From contig JAPKBR010000022.1 in assembly GCA_028823345.1 (NCBI GenBank), positions 1 to 58,013 of the forward strand: DNA of 58,013 nucleotides. Direction: 5' to 3'. The DNA comes from Planctomycetota bacterium. Lineage in GTDB: Bacteria; Planctomycetota; UBA1135; GCA-002686595. Position numbers and translations under genes: made by a program. The notes beneath the pieces are model-generated. The model saw only the letters and a list, made by a program, of their open reading frames with translations. It had not been told where the DNA came from and searched no databases. This document shows, piece by piece, positions 34,957 through 43,641 of the stretch (positions are counted from its first letter, which is position 1; each line of letters starts with the position of its first letter).

Positions 34957-37248
34957 CTAAGGGGCCTCAATCCAGACCTCGCGCCTGGTATAGGACGCCT
35001 GACGCTCGAGCAGGCCCGCCCGCATCTCATCAGGCCAATCTCCGCTGAGCTTGATCGCCTTGGAAATCATCCCCTGTGCCGCCTCAAAATCCCCCGCCGC
35101 CGCAAAGGCCGCTGCCAAGGTGTCGAGGGCATCGGGGTTAGGGGGATCGGGAAACTGCTGGTCCAACAGGGCCAAAGCCCGTTTCCCATCGCGCAGAGTT
35201 TCATCCGCAGCGGTGGCTAAAACCCAAGCGCAGAGGGAGCGTGCGGGCCAAAGGTCTGGGGTTTCCTCCAGCCAAGCCTCAAGTAACTCCACTAGTTCTC
35301 TGCGCAAGCCCGACTTCAACAACTGACGCACGAGCAAGTCGCGACCCTGCTGATGGCGTGGCCCATGGACCAAAGTTTCTCGGGCCCACTCCAATGCCCG
35401 TTGATCATCGCCGGTCAATTCCGCAGCCAAGCCCCGGGTGTAAAGGACATCGGGTTCCATGGGTGCAAGGGCCAAGGCCCCGTCCAAGATCTGCGCGGCC
35501 TTTTCTCCCTCACCAGACTGCAAGAGCGCGGCACCCCATCCCTGATGCGCTCGCCAATCAAGGGGGTCGAGCCTTGCAGCCGCCTCAAATCGGATCAAAG
35601 CCTCGGGCAAACGCTCCGCACCCGCCAGACCAATCGCCGCGCGCCGCTGCAAATCGCCATCCTCAAGGCTTTGATTGGCCAGGGCCAAGAGCTCGGCCAG
35701 ACCTTCCGGTCCTCCCATTAGCTCCGCCAAGAGAATCGCCGCCCGGGGTTCTCCTGCTTGCTCGCTAAGCCGAGCCTGGACCCTCGCCGCAGCGGGACTT
35801 CCCATGTCCATGTGCGCTTGGGCCAAGGCCAAGTGAAATCCAGCGCGCCAACGGTTCTCGTCATCCCAGCCAATAGACTCAAGACCGAAGGACAGTCCCA
35901 TCAAGGTAACGATACCTGCAATCCAGGTACGCCGATTCATGACCCCATTGGCCACCGCGCCCGCGATCAAGAAACTCGCGGCGGGCACCACCGGCAAACG
36001 GTAGCGAGGCGTGTACCAAAAGACGACCACGATCCCCATAGCCGCCAAGATCAAAAGTAAGGCGGGCAGCACTTTCCGTGGATTTCGGCGCAGCCCCATC
36101 AATCCCGCCAGAATGCCAAGGGCCACCACCAATTGACTGGGCAAGAACGCGAGCCATAGAGTCGACAGGACTTCATCACGCTCAAGGGTGACTAAATCGA
36201 TGTCCCCATAGTGACGCGCACCCATGAAGAGGCTGCCCTTACGCAGGGCCAAACCAAGAGCGCGACTTGGCTCTGCGACCCACCACTCCAATCCCCGGGA
36301 GAAAAAGTACCCGCTCACATCACTCCAGCCCGCCTCAGGTCCTAGGGCCTCGCGGGTTTGCTCAAGGGCCTCCCGTTGGTGAACGCTCTTGTCCATAGAA
36401 AGACCCGAGCCGGTGATGGTCCCATCGGCACGAGGGTTATTTCCGTGGTAAAAGGTCACACCCGCATGGGCCGTAACCGGAATCAAGTCTCCGCTTGCAG
36501 CAAAGTTGTGCAAAGTCGCGGGAGCAATGCAAACCAAGGCCATCAACGCCGCCCCGAGACCTGCGCGGGCTCCCGCAACCCAAGCAACCCAAAGGGCCAG
36601 CAGCATGGTCAAGGGCAACATCACCGGCCAAGCCAGGGTGGTTACACCCGCCGCCGCGCCCAACCACAGGGCTCGGCGCATGTCCGGTTGCAGCAAGCAG
36701 GCCACCACGCGCTCAAGCACCCAAGCCATCAACAACAACTGCAAGGGTCCGGACAAAACCCGTCCTGGGGCATGAGCGCAATCGGTGGTGAAGAGCACAA
36801 GGCCCGCGGCCAGAGCTGGGGCAAGCGCCCCTCCATAAGCTCTCATGGCAGCACGTCCCACCAGGGCAGCAGACCCCATCAAGAACACAACTCCCAGAAC
36901 TTGCCAAGCCAAAAGGCCTCCCCCCAAAGCGCGCAAGAGGCCGGCCACATAGGGAGCTAGCGGCGCCCCAAAGAAAGGCACGTCTCCAATCAACTCGCCC
37001 CCAGCGATGCGCGAAGCCCACTCCCAATTGTGAGCAGCATCCACCCTTGGCACATGACTCAGGGGGTTTTGGGCCCAGTCCTGAATCCGTATCAAGATCT
37101 GCACCAAGCCGCCCGTAAACAGCACAAGCAATAACCGCTGAAGACCCGCGTGGGACTGGGCCGGTTGGGGCCTGCTGGCCGAGTTCTGGACCGATGCGCC
37201 CGAATTCGACCCATCCCCCTCCGACGCCATCCATTCTGTATCAGCCAT
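34957..37248 (-). CDS. GT-C-type membrane glycosyltransferase-like protein with C-terminal TPR repeats
   Basis: A 763-residue protein. Residues 35-450 contain about eleven membrane helices with an outer loop carrying acidic residues (HVPRVDAAHNWEW), as in PMT/ArnT-like GT-C enzymes, where an Asp in the first loop is catalytic. Residues 460-750 are TPR-like helix pairs (for example RAHQGWGAALLQSGEGEKAA and DVLYTRGLAAELTGDDQRAL). This membrane-plus-TPR layout resembles the eukaryotic TMTC O-mannosyltransferases and some bacterial homologues. Sugar and acceptor are unknown. The start overlaps the stop of the ASPIC/UnbV gene. Confidence 0.75.
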   Translation of the reverse strand: MADTEWMASEGDGSNSGASVQNSASRPQPAQSHAGLQRLLLVLFTGGLVQILIRIQDWAQNPLSHVPRVDAAHNWEWASRIAGGELIGDVPFFGAPLAPYVAGLLRALGGGLLAWQVLGVVFLMGSAALVGRAAMRAYGGALAPALAAGLVLFTTDCAHAPGRVLSGPLQLLLMAWVLERVVACLLQPDMRRALWLGAAAGVTTLAWPVMLPLTMLLALWVAWVAGARAGLGAALMALVCIAPATLHNFAASGDLIPVTAHAGVTFYHGNNPRADGTITGSGLSMDKSVHQREALEQTREALGPEAGWSDVSGYFFSRGLEWWVAEPSRALGLALRKGSLFMGARHYGDIDLVTLERDEVLSTLWLAFLPSQLVVALGILAGLMGLRRNPRKVLPALLLILAAMGIVVVFWYTPRYRLPVVPAASFLIAGAVANGVMNRRTWIAGIVTLMGLSFGLESIGWDDENRWRAGFHLALAQAHMDMGSPAAARVQARLSEQAGEPRAAILLAELMGGPEGLAELLALANQSLEDGDLQRRAAIGLAGAERLPEALIRFEAAARLDPLDWRAHQGWGAALLQSGEGEKAAQILDGALALAPMEPDVLYTRGLAAELTGDDQRALEWARETLVHGPRHQQGRDLLVRQLLKSGLRRELVELLEAWLEETPDLWPARSLCAWVLATAADETLRDGKRALALLDQQFPDPPNPDALDTLAAAFAAAGDFEAAQGMISKAIKLSGDWPDEMRAGLLERQASYTRREVWIEAP

Positions 37249-38924
37249 CAGTGGTCCCTCGGCCCCGATTGAACCTGTCCTGTCGCTTGATCAATACGAT
37301 GGATTTGACCTGCCTGCAAAGGACCAACATCTAGGCTGCTGCCGTTCGGCCAGAGGATCCGCAGTTGATCGAGTTGTTGCCCTTCGCCTAGGCCAAAGTG
37401 CAATCGAGGATCACTGCTGGAAAGAAATCCTGCCTGCGAGCCCACCCAACGTTTTTGAATCTTGGATCCGACCTGGCCTTCAACTGTCGCACCGATGGCC
37501 TCGCGATTGCCACCCTCGCCGACCAGCTCCACCATGAGGGAATTGCCCCCGCGCCCTGTGTTCTCTAGCACCACCGGCGAACCATCCAACACACCCATCA
37601 CCATGTCCAAATCCCCGTCATGGTCCAGGTCCCCAACTGCGCCACCCCGGCCAGACCGAGGAGTCCCCATACCGGGGCCACCACCGTGTTCGGGCACGGA
37701 GAAGCGTCCGCTCCCGTCGTTCTCAAACACCTGGGCCACTTGGGTATAGCTCGGGCCGAGGGGCACCGCGTCCATCTGTGGGTACACGTGACCGTTGAAA
37801 GCCCAGAGGTCCTGATCGCCATCGCTGTCCAAATCCCCAAAACCACAAGCCCAACCCAGGGATTTCCAAGTAAGGGCATGCAGTCGTGAGCGAGTGGTGC
37901 GGTCGCGCCAAAAACCATCTTCCCCGCGACGATACAGGGTGAAATAGTCGTTCGAGAAATTAGTGATGAACAGTTCCGGCTGCAGGTCCCCGTCTGCGTC
38001 CCCAAGAGCAACACCCATGCCTGCCTGGGGACCTCCCTCCATGGAGAGTGCACAACCAAGACGCGCTGCCTGGTCGCTCATTCCTGCGCCCCCATCATTA
38101 CGCCAAAGCTGATTGGGAGTGGTGTCGTTGGCCACATACAAATCCAAGTCCCCGTCTTGATCCTCATCAAAGACGATGACCCCAAAGCCATAGTTCGGAT
38201 TGCTTCCCAACTCCGGCCCCACATCAGCCAACTCAAAGGTCCCGTCTCCTCGACCGAGATACAAGTGGTCCGCCTGCGCCGGTAAACCCGTCGGCCCGTA
38301 GTACACACTTTGGCCCAGGTAGAGGCTCTTGCCCCGCTCCATCACGGCGTCCCGATCGAAGTCAATGTGGTTGACCACGAATAGATCCAGGACCCCGTCC
38401 CCGTCGAAGTCAAGCCAAGCAGCGCCGGTACTCCAGGCCGGATCCCCAAGACCGCTAATCTCGCTTTGATCTTCGAAGGTCCCATCCCCCTGATTGCACA
38501 GCAGGCGGTTCGGCCCACGGCGGGTGATGTAAAGGTCCACATCCCCATCCCCGTCAAAGTCCCGGGCGTTGACTCCGTAGGCGCGACCGCCGGGAGTCGG
38601 CTCTAGGCTGAGATCTTTAGGCGCGCGTTCAAAGCCACCTTTACCATCCCCAAAAAAGAGCGCATCCCCATTTGCTTTGCCCTGTGCATCACCACCACCG
38701 ATGGCAAAGATGTCCAAGTGCCCGTCTCCGTTAAAATCCCGCAGGGCCACGCCGGCCCCAAAGGAGTCGTTCACAAAGTCCTTTTCTGCCGTACCACTTG
38801 CGTTGGCAAACTCCCCATCGCCCAGGGTCCGTGCCTCGAACCAAAGGCTTGGATCCTGGGCACCAGGACCGCAAGCACCAAGGGGCAAGCTCGCTAACAG
38901 AATCCAGCCCAAGTGCTTGCTCAA
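37248..38924 (-). CDS. CRTAC1-like FG-GAP/ASPIC-UnbV lipoprotein
   Basis: A 558-residue lipoprotein (lipobox LGAC, Cys18) with seven or more calcium-binding FG-GAP-type repeats of the form DxDxDGxxD, such as DFNGDGHLDIF, DFDGDGDVDLY, DFDGDGVLDLF, DEDQDGDLDLY, DLDSDGDQDLW and DLDHDGDLDMV. It ends in an ASPIC/UnbV domain (IGATVEGQVGSK..., LHFGLGEGQQLDQLRILWPNG). These form a beta-propeller on the cell surface. The start overlaps the stop of the TPR lipoprotein gene, and its stop overlaps the GT-C/TPR gene, so all three are translationally linked. The function of such proteins in bacteria is poorly known. Confidence 0.88.
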   Translation of the reverse strand: MSKHLGWILLASLPLGACGPGAQDPSLWFEARTLGDGEFANASGTAEKDFVNDSFGAGVALRDFNGDGHLDIFAIGGGDAQGKANGDALFFGDGKGGFERAPKDLSLEPTPGGRAYGVNARDFDGDGDVDLYITRRGPNRLLCNQGDGTFEDQSEISGLGDPAWSTGAAWLDFDGDGVLDLFVVNHIDFDRDAVMERGKSLYLGQSVYYGPTGLPAQADHLYLGRGDGTFELADVGPELGSNPNYGFGVIVFDEDQDGDLDLYVANDTTPNQLWRNDGGAGMSDQAARLGCALSMEGGPQAGMGVALGDADGDLQPELFITNFSNDYFTLYRRGEDGFWRDRTTRSRLHALTWKSLGWACGFGDLDSDGDQDLWAFNGHVYPQMDAVPLGPSYTQVAQVFENDGSGRFSVPEHGGGPGMGTPRSGRGGAVGDLDHDGDLDMVMGVLDGSPVVLENTGRGGNSLMVELVGEGGNREAIGATVEGQVGSKIQKRWVGSQAGFLSSSDPRLHFGLGEGQQLDQLRILWPNGSSLDVGPLQAGQIHRIDQATGQVQSGPRDH

Positions 38925-39955
38925 TCGTCTTTCCCCGCCGGCTCATTGGCCTTTACCATCAGGTCCCAAATATGAGCGTGCAACTGCAAGGTTTCCTCCC
39001 GCTTGGGATCACGCAGGAGGGCAGCTTCACAGGAAGCCAGAGCCTCGTCCAAGGAATCAAGGGCGATCAAGATGCGGGCCTGGGCCAAGAAGACCCGCGG
39101 GTCAGCCCCAGCCACATCCGTGGCGTAGTGGGCATAGTTGCGCGCAGCTTCGTGATCACCCGCGGACAGGGCCATTTCGCTGCGTTCTATCCAGGGCCGG
39201 GGATCGTACTGGGATAGGGATGTGACCAACTCGAAGTGCACCATTGCCGTGTCAGGATCCCCTTGTAGACGCGCGATGCGTCCGGCGACCATGTGCGCCT
39301 CGGGGATATTGCTGCGCAACGCGAACGCACGGTCCACCCACTCCTGGGCCTCCTCTACATAGCCCATCTCCAAGTGCGCAGAAGCTGTCGCCGCCGCCAG
39401 CATGGCATCCTCCGGTTGCGCCTGCGCCGCTTGCAAAGAAGTCATCAGGCTGCGCTCCGCTTGATCGATGCGTGCGAACTCCGCGAGAGATTCTGCCGCG
39501 GCAAAATCATTGCCCAGGCGGCGCTCGACTTGGGCCAAGCGGAACCAGGCTTCCTTGCGGAAGGGCTCTCGTTCAAGAGCCATGGCGAACTCTGCCTTAG
39601 CGCGGGAGTCCTGTTCCTCCGCCTCATAAGCTTCACCCCGGGTTTGGTGAAAGCGCGCGCTGTCCAAGCCCATGGCCTGGGCGCGGTCAAGGGCCTCAAA
39701 TACCCCGTCGAGGCCCGAGAGCAAACGCATTTCACCCAAACGGTGCCAGGCCCCCACATGATCTGGATCCAATGCCAAGGAACGTGCCAGCAATTCCGCA
39801 GCCTTGGGGGTGTTCCCAGTGGTGGCGATTTCCTGGGCTTCGATGATCAAATCCCGCGCACGATCCTGGGGAGACCGAGTCTCCTCGGAGTCCGACCCGC
39901 CGCTGCAAGCGACGAGCAAAACCGTCAAAAGAAATAGGGGCTGGATCAATCGCAT
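38921..39955 (-). CDS. TPR-repeat lipoprotein
   Basis: A 344-residue lipoprotein (lipobox LLVAC, Cys17). It is composed of about eight TPR units with the usual Gly8/Ala20/Pro32 pattern, for example KAAELLARSLALDPDHVGAW and EEAQEWVDRAFALRSNIPEA. TPR lipoproteins act as docking scaffolds on the outer membrane or in the periplasm. It is the first gene of the unit that continues with the ASPIC/UnbV, GT-C/TPR and sulfatase-like genes, with an ATGA overlap to the next gene. The C-terminus is short and charged. Confidence 0.85.
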   Translation of the reverse strand: MRLIQPLFLLTVLLVACSGGSDSEETRSPQDRARDLIIEAQEIATTGNTPKAAELLARSLALDPDHVGAWHRLGEMRLLSGLDGVFEALDRAQAMGLDSARFHQTRGEAYEAEEQDSRAKAEFAMALEREPFRKEAWFRLAQVERRLGNDFAAAESLAEFARIDQAERSLMTSLQAAQAQPEDAMLAAATASAHLEMGYVEEAQEWVDRAFALRSNIPEAHMVAGRIARLQGDPDTAMVHFELVTSLSQYDPRPWIERSEMALSAGDHEAARNYAHYATDVAGADPRVFLAQARILIALDSLDEALASCEAALLRDPKREETLQLHAHIWDLMVKANEPAGKDD

Positions 39956-40018
39956 GGTGGACAGAGTTTAGACGTCTACTCCTTACGGTCCAAACGTCCA
40001 CGTGTGGGAGATCGCGCT

Positions 40019-40843
40019 CTAAATACGGTAGTCGGCCACTCCCGCCTCTCCGAGTGCCTCAATCGAGGAAAGCACGGAGAGAATCTCGGCTGCGGCGGCC
40101 AAGGCGATTGCCCCCGGTTCCTTGGATGGGCGTGCCCCACCAATGGGACAATGAACACGCTCGAATTGCTGGGAGTCCATTCCCCGCTGGGTCAAGCGGC
40201 CGCGAAAGCGTTGCCATTTGCGCTCGGATCCAATCAAACCGATGTAGGGAAACGGTCGCTTGAGGGCTGCTTCCAACAGAGCCAGATCCAGAGCGTGGTC
40301 ATGGGTCATGATCAGCACGCAGGCATCAGGGCTGAGTTCTTCCAGCTCCGCTTCGGGTGCAGCGCTGAAGAGCAGACGAAATGCTGGTTCGGCTGGGAGT
40401 TTGGGTTCAAGGGTTTCCTCGCTGCGAGAATCGATCAAGACAACATCGGCCCCCATCCAGGGGGCCAGACCACCCAGGGCTTGGCCCACATGGCCCGCAC
40501 CAAATACCGCAACCTGACGGGCCTGCCAGACGAACACTTCGATCAGCAAGGAAACCTGTCCGCCGCAGCACTGCCCCGCTCGCTCAGCCAGGGGCAGGTC
40601 GAGGTTTTGGGTGCAAGGGATTGCTCCGTCCAAGAGCTCGCGGGCACGCTCCATTGCAAGGTGCTCCAGCCGCCCGCCGCCGATGGTTCCAAAGGCCAAG
40701 CTCTCGGTCGTCACGATCATGCGCGCGCCCACATCACGCGGCGTGCTGCCGGTGATGCCAACGACGGTGACCAGAGCGCAGGGAGTCTGGGCCCGGCGCA
40801 AGAGAGCTAACTCCTCGATCCAGCGTTGTTGGTCGTGTGCCAT
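40019..40843 (-). CDS. xdhC: XdhC-family molybdenum-hydroxylase maturation factor
   Basis: A 274-residue protein with an N-terminal XdhC/CoxI domain (ALVTVVGITGSTPRDVGARM, FGTIGGGRLEH, GQCCGGQVSLL) and a C-terminal Rossmann domain (VAVFGAGHVGQALGGLA, YIGLIGSERKWQRFR). XdhC binds molybdenum cofactor, helps its sulfuration and inserts it into xanthine dehydrogenase-type enzymes. No such enzyme is encoded in the window. The ATG at 40843 starts the domain; upstream codons run into the tRNA leader and were rejected. Purine catabolism would fit with the pyrimidine operon 9 kb away, but this is loose. Confidence 0.88.
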   Translation of the reverse strand: MAHDQQRWIEELALLRRAQTPCALVTVVGITGSTPRDVGARMIVTTESLAFGTIGGGRLEHLAMERARELLDGAIPCTQNLDLPLAERAGQCCGGQVSLLIEVFVWQARQVAVFGAGHVGQALGGLAPWMGADVVLIDSRSEETLEPKLPAEPAFRLLFSAAPEAELEELSPDACVLIMTHDHALDLALLEAALKRPFPYIGLIGSERKWQRFRGRLTQRGMDSQQFERVHCPIGGARPSKEPGAIALAAAAEILSVLSSIEALGEAGVADYRI

Positions 40844-40976
40844 GGGGTATCTGGCATCAGTGTACTCAAACCGTGACCAAAGAGTTCGAGGTTGGCGTGC
40901 GGGCCAATGAGATCGAAGGCCCAGAGGTTCTCGAATTGCTTTCTGCGAGGGCAACCCACCATGGGAAACAGCATGG

Positions 40977-41053
40977 TGGTGGGCCGTAGTGGACTCGAAC
41001 CACCAACTTCCACCGTGTGAGGATGGCACTCTAACCAATTGAGTTAACGGCCC
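40977..41053 (-). tRNA. tRNA-Val (anticodon CAC)
   Basis: A complete 77-base cloverleaf on the minus strand: acceptor stem GGGCCGT/ACGGCCC, D-arm ACTC/GAGT, anticodon stem CCATC/GGTGG with loop CTCACAC (anticodon CAC at positions 34-36, reading GUG), variable AAGTT and T-arm GGTGG-TTCGAGT-CCACT. The 3' CCA after discriminator A is encoded (40977-40980). It lies between the sulfatase gene and xdhC. Confidence 0.97.
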
Positions 41054-41144
41054 TTTTAGGGGGCGGGATTTTACTCCCGAACCCGGGGTAGGGCGACAAG
41101 AATTTCGGCAGGTTGTGCGGAATAGGGGGCGGCGCCCAAGCCTC

Positions 41145-42791
41145 TTACTCCCCCAGCTGCATCCGTTGCCGTTCGCTTGGCTTGAACCCGATGCGGTGGG
41201 CCAGCACCTGAATGAAGCCAGTGCGGGGCAGAACCGTGCTCGGCTGGTACACCCTCCAACTTTTCTCCCCGAGCTCGCGCCAGCCGATGGAGGCACCAGG
41301 AGTCGCGCAACGAAGCCCTCTCCCGGGGGTCAGGGTCGGAGCCTCGGTGAGGGGCTGCTCCCCAAGAGGAGGCCAAAGATGCGTGCGCACCATTTCCCCC
41401 TCCCCCATTAGCCCCAAATCCTTGGTGGACTCCATCCAAGCCAGAAGGGTTTCTTCCAATGCTGCCGCGCGCTCAAAATGCGCCGGATCCTCGATCAGAT
41501 TCTGCACCTCATGGGGATCACTTTGAGTGTCATACAATTCCCGCGCGGGCTTGGGTTTCAAGAGCATCTGCCACTGGCCAGGGCTCCCCGCGCCGGACGC
41601 CTGCAACGCCTTAATGTCCCCCATCATGGGAATCGAGTTGGCATAGGCCACGGGATAAAGATGCGGCCGCTCCGGCATCAGGTTCAACAACAAACGCCAG
41701 CGCCCATCGGTGATCGCCCGGGTCCGGTCCGTCTCCGAGTCCATGCGGTCCGCATGGAACGTTACATGCCCCCGGCCGTCACGCTCGTGTTGACCCATGA
41801 ATGCGCGCCCGCCCATCCAATCCGGAGCTTCAATTCCAGCGAGGGACAAGACCGTCGGGGCAAAGTCAATAAAACTAACCATACGCTCGACTGTGTCGGG
41901 CTGGCCGCCAGGCAAGCGCACGATCAAGGGCACGTGCGTACCCGAGGCGTAGAGACTGCGCTTCCCTCGGGGCAGCCCCACTCCGTGATCGGTGAAGAAG
42001 AAGACCACCGTTTCTTCCCCTAAGCCGTCCTCATCGAGCTGCGCCAAGATCTTGCCCACGCGCTCATCCATCGCCGCAATGTTGTCGTAGGTGCGGGCCA
42101 AATCCTGACGCACGAGAGGCGTGTCGGGATAGTAGGGTGGCACGGACACCGTGGCTGGATCGGTGACTTCCGGGGCACGCCGGGCCTTGGGGAAGGTGCG
42201 GCTCTCGTGGGTCATGGCCAGGTTGATCACACTGAAAAAGGGCTGGCTCGGGTCGGGCCGGTTGCGCCAGTGGGCCTTACCACCGCTCTCATCCCAAACC
42301 GTCACGGGAGCCCGGAATTGGTAGTCCTGCTTAGCCGCGTTGGTGCAGTAATACCCCGCTGCGCGCAGGATTTCGGGGAAGCAGCGCACTTCCGGAGAGG
42401 GCGTCGCCTCGTAACTCGGAATGGCCGCGTAGGCCTTTGGGTTGCGTGCAACCGCGGCAGAACTGGGTTTTCCCGCGCGATGGTGCATAGAACCAATTTC
42501 CGTGGCCCAGCAGCCGGTGATTAATGTGGACCGAGCGCAGGAGCAAACCGGCGAAGTGGCGTGAGCCTGCGTGTACCGCAACCCTTCCGCCGCAAGCGCA
42601 TCCAGGACCGGCGTCTGGGCGAGCTCGTCCCCATAACAACCTAGCCAAGGGCTCATGTCCTCCACCGAAATCCAAAGAATATTCGGGCGGCGGATTTCGC
42701 CGAGCTTAGTCACGTCATCCTGCGTGGAGACGCAGGCCAGAACGCCAAGAACAAGGGAGAGCACAAGAGTCAAGCGCACCTGCCTAGTCAT
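41145..42791 (-). CDS. Sulfatase lipoprotein with a formylglycine-type motif
   Basis: A 548-residue sulfatase (lipobox GVLAC, Cys20) of the type I formylglycine family. The metal site NILWISVEDMSPWLG is followed by the maturation motif Cys83-Ser-Cys85-Ala-Arg87 in SPVCSCARSTLITG; the Pro or Ala usual at the third position is Cys here. Second metal site: VVFFFTDHGVGLPRGK. It probably removes sulfate from polysaccharides and would need a formylglycine-generating or anaerobic maturase, not encoded here. The ATG at 42791 lies 8 bases inside the ECF sigma gene, so expression is coupled. A start further upstream would lie deeper in the sigma gene and spoil the lipoprotein signal. Confidence 0.9.
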   Translation of the reverse strand: MTRQVRLTLVLSLVLGVLACVSTQDDVTKLGEIRRPNILWISVEDMSPWLGCYGDELAQTPVLDALAAEGLRYTQAHATSPVCSCARSTLITGCWATEIGSMHHRAGKPSSAAVARNPKAYAAIPSYEATPSPEVRCFPEILRAAGYYCTNAAKQDYQFRAPVTVWDESGGKAHWRNRPDPSQPFFSVINLAMTHESRTFPKARRAPEVTDPATVSVPPYYPDTPLVRQDLARTYDNIAAMDERVGKILAQLDEDGLGEETVVFFFTDHGVGLPRGKRSLYASGTHVPLIVRLPGGQPDTVERMVSFIDFAPTVLSLAGIEAPDWMGGRAFMGQHERDGRGHVTFHADRMDSETDRTRAITDGRWRLLLNLMPERPHLYPVAYANSIPMMGDIKALQASGAGSPGQWQMLLKPKPARELYDTQSDPHEVQNLIEDPAHFERAAALEETLLAWMESTKDLGLMGEGEMVRTHLWPPLGEQPLTEAPTLTPGRGLRCATPGASIGWRELGEKSWRVYQPSTVLPRTGFIQVLAHRIGFKPSERQRMQLGE

Positions 42792-43533
42792 TGCCCTTGT
42801 TTCCGAGCACATTCTTAAGTCGTTCACCCAGCTTGCTCTCGGCTCGGCGCAACATCATGCGTACGGCGTCCTCGGACTTGCCGCCCATCTTTTCCCCGGC
42901 GGCGCGTAGGGTCAAGCCCTGGAAGAAAACCAGGGTGATCGCTTTGCGGTTTTCGGGGGAAAGTTCATCGAGCGCCTTGTGCAACAGGACAAAAGACTCG
43001 TCCCGGACCACAACCCGAGTGACTGAAAGATCGTCCGTAGGAAGGTCCCGGGTAGGCATATCAGGATCGTCGGATCCCCCACCCATGGGTCGTTCACGCG
43101 CCGTGTCGCGCTTGCCCGCGCTGTAAAACTCTGCCCTATCACGGATCTTGTTATGAAGGATTTGCACCAACCAGCGCAGGAGCGAACCCTCGCCTCGGTA
43201 CTGATAGCGCGAAAAGTCCCGAGTAGCTTCTCGGAACGTAGTCTGCGCCAAGTCATCGGGATCTTCCTTTGCACGCAGCCGCGCACCAAGTTTCCGCCGC
43301 GCCACGTTCACCATGGTCTGGTGGTAGCGCGTGAACAGATTGTTCAGCGCATCGGCATCCCCGGCCTGGGCTTGATTCACAAGCTCCTCCACCTCCGAAG
43401 TCAGAAACTCCTCGGGAAGTTCGATAGCCGGAACCTCCGGAAGTTGGCCCTCCGAGGATTGGGGCTCAGAGGATGGCGATCCCGACGGCTGAGTCGGGGA
43501 TGGCTGTGATTCGGGTTCGTCGGGTACAGACAT
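42784..43533 (-). CDS. ECF-like RNA polymerase sigma factor with an N-terminal extension
   Basis: A 249-residue sigma-70 family factor. The first 45 residues are Ser/Pro/Glu-rich and disordered. Region 2 spans about 50-130 (AGDADALNNLFTRYHQTMVN, EDPDDLAQTTFREATRDF, LLRWLVQILHNKIRDRAE). Region 4 spans about 175-245 (LDELSPENRKAITLVFFQGL, GEKMGGKSEDAVRMMLRRAESKL). This form is common in planctomycetes. No anti-sigma gene is adjacent; instead the stop overlaps the start of the sulfatase gene by 8 bases. The extension may carry the regulatory input. Confidence 0.9.
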   Translation of the reverse strand: MSVPDEPESQPSPTQPSGSPSSEPQSSEGQLPEVPAIELPEEFLTSEVEELVNQAQAGDADALNNLFTRYHQTMVNVARRKLGARLRAKEDPDDLAQTTFREATRDFSRYQYRGEGSLLRWLVQILHNKIRDRAEFYSAGKRDTARERPMGGGSDDPDMPTRDLPTDDLSVTRVVVRDESFVLLHKALDELSPENRKAITLVFFQGLTLRAAGEKMGGKSEDAVRMMLRRAESKLGERLKNVLGNKGND

Positions 43534-43641
43534 GGGTCAGGGGTGTTCTCATGGTAGCCCCGAATCCGGTCAGGGGGCACTTCGGGTTCCTAGGGAGCCG
43601 ATCCTAGCCCCCAAGCGCCTCCCAGTACCTGCCACGAGCCC

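Noticed and set aside
40977-41053. tRNA-Val as an integration site for a mobile element
   Set aside because: No integrase, direct repeat of the tRNA 3' end or change in gene character was seen on either side.
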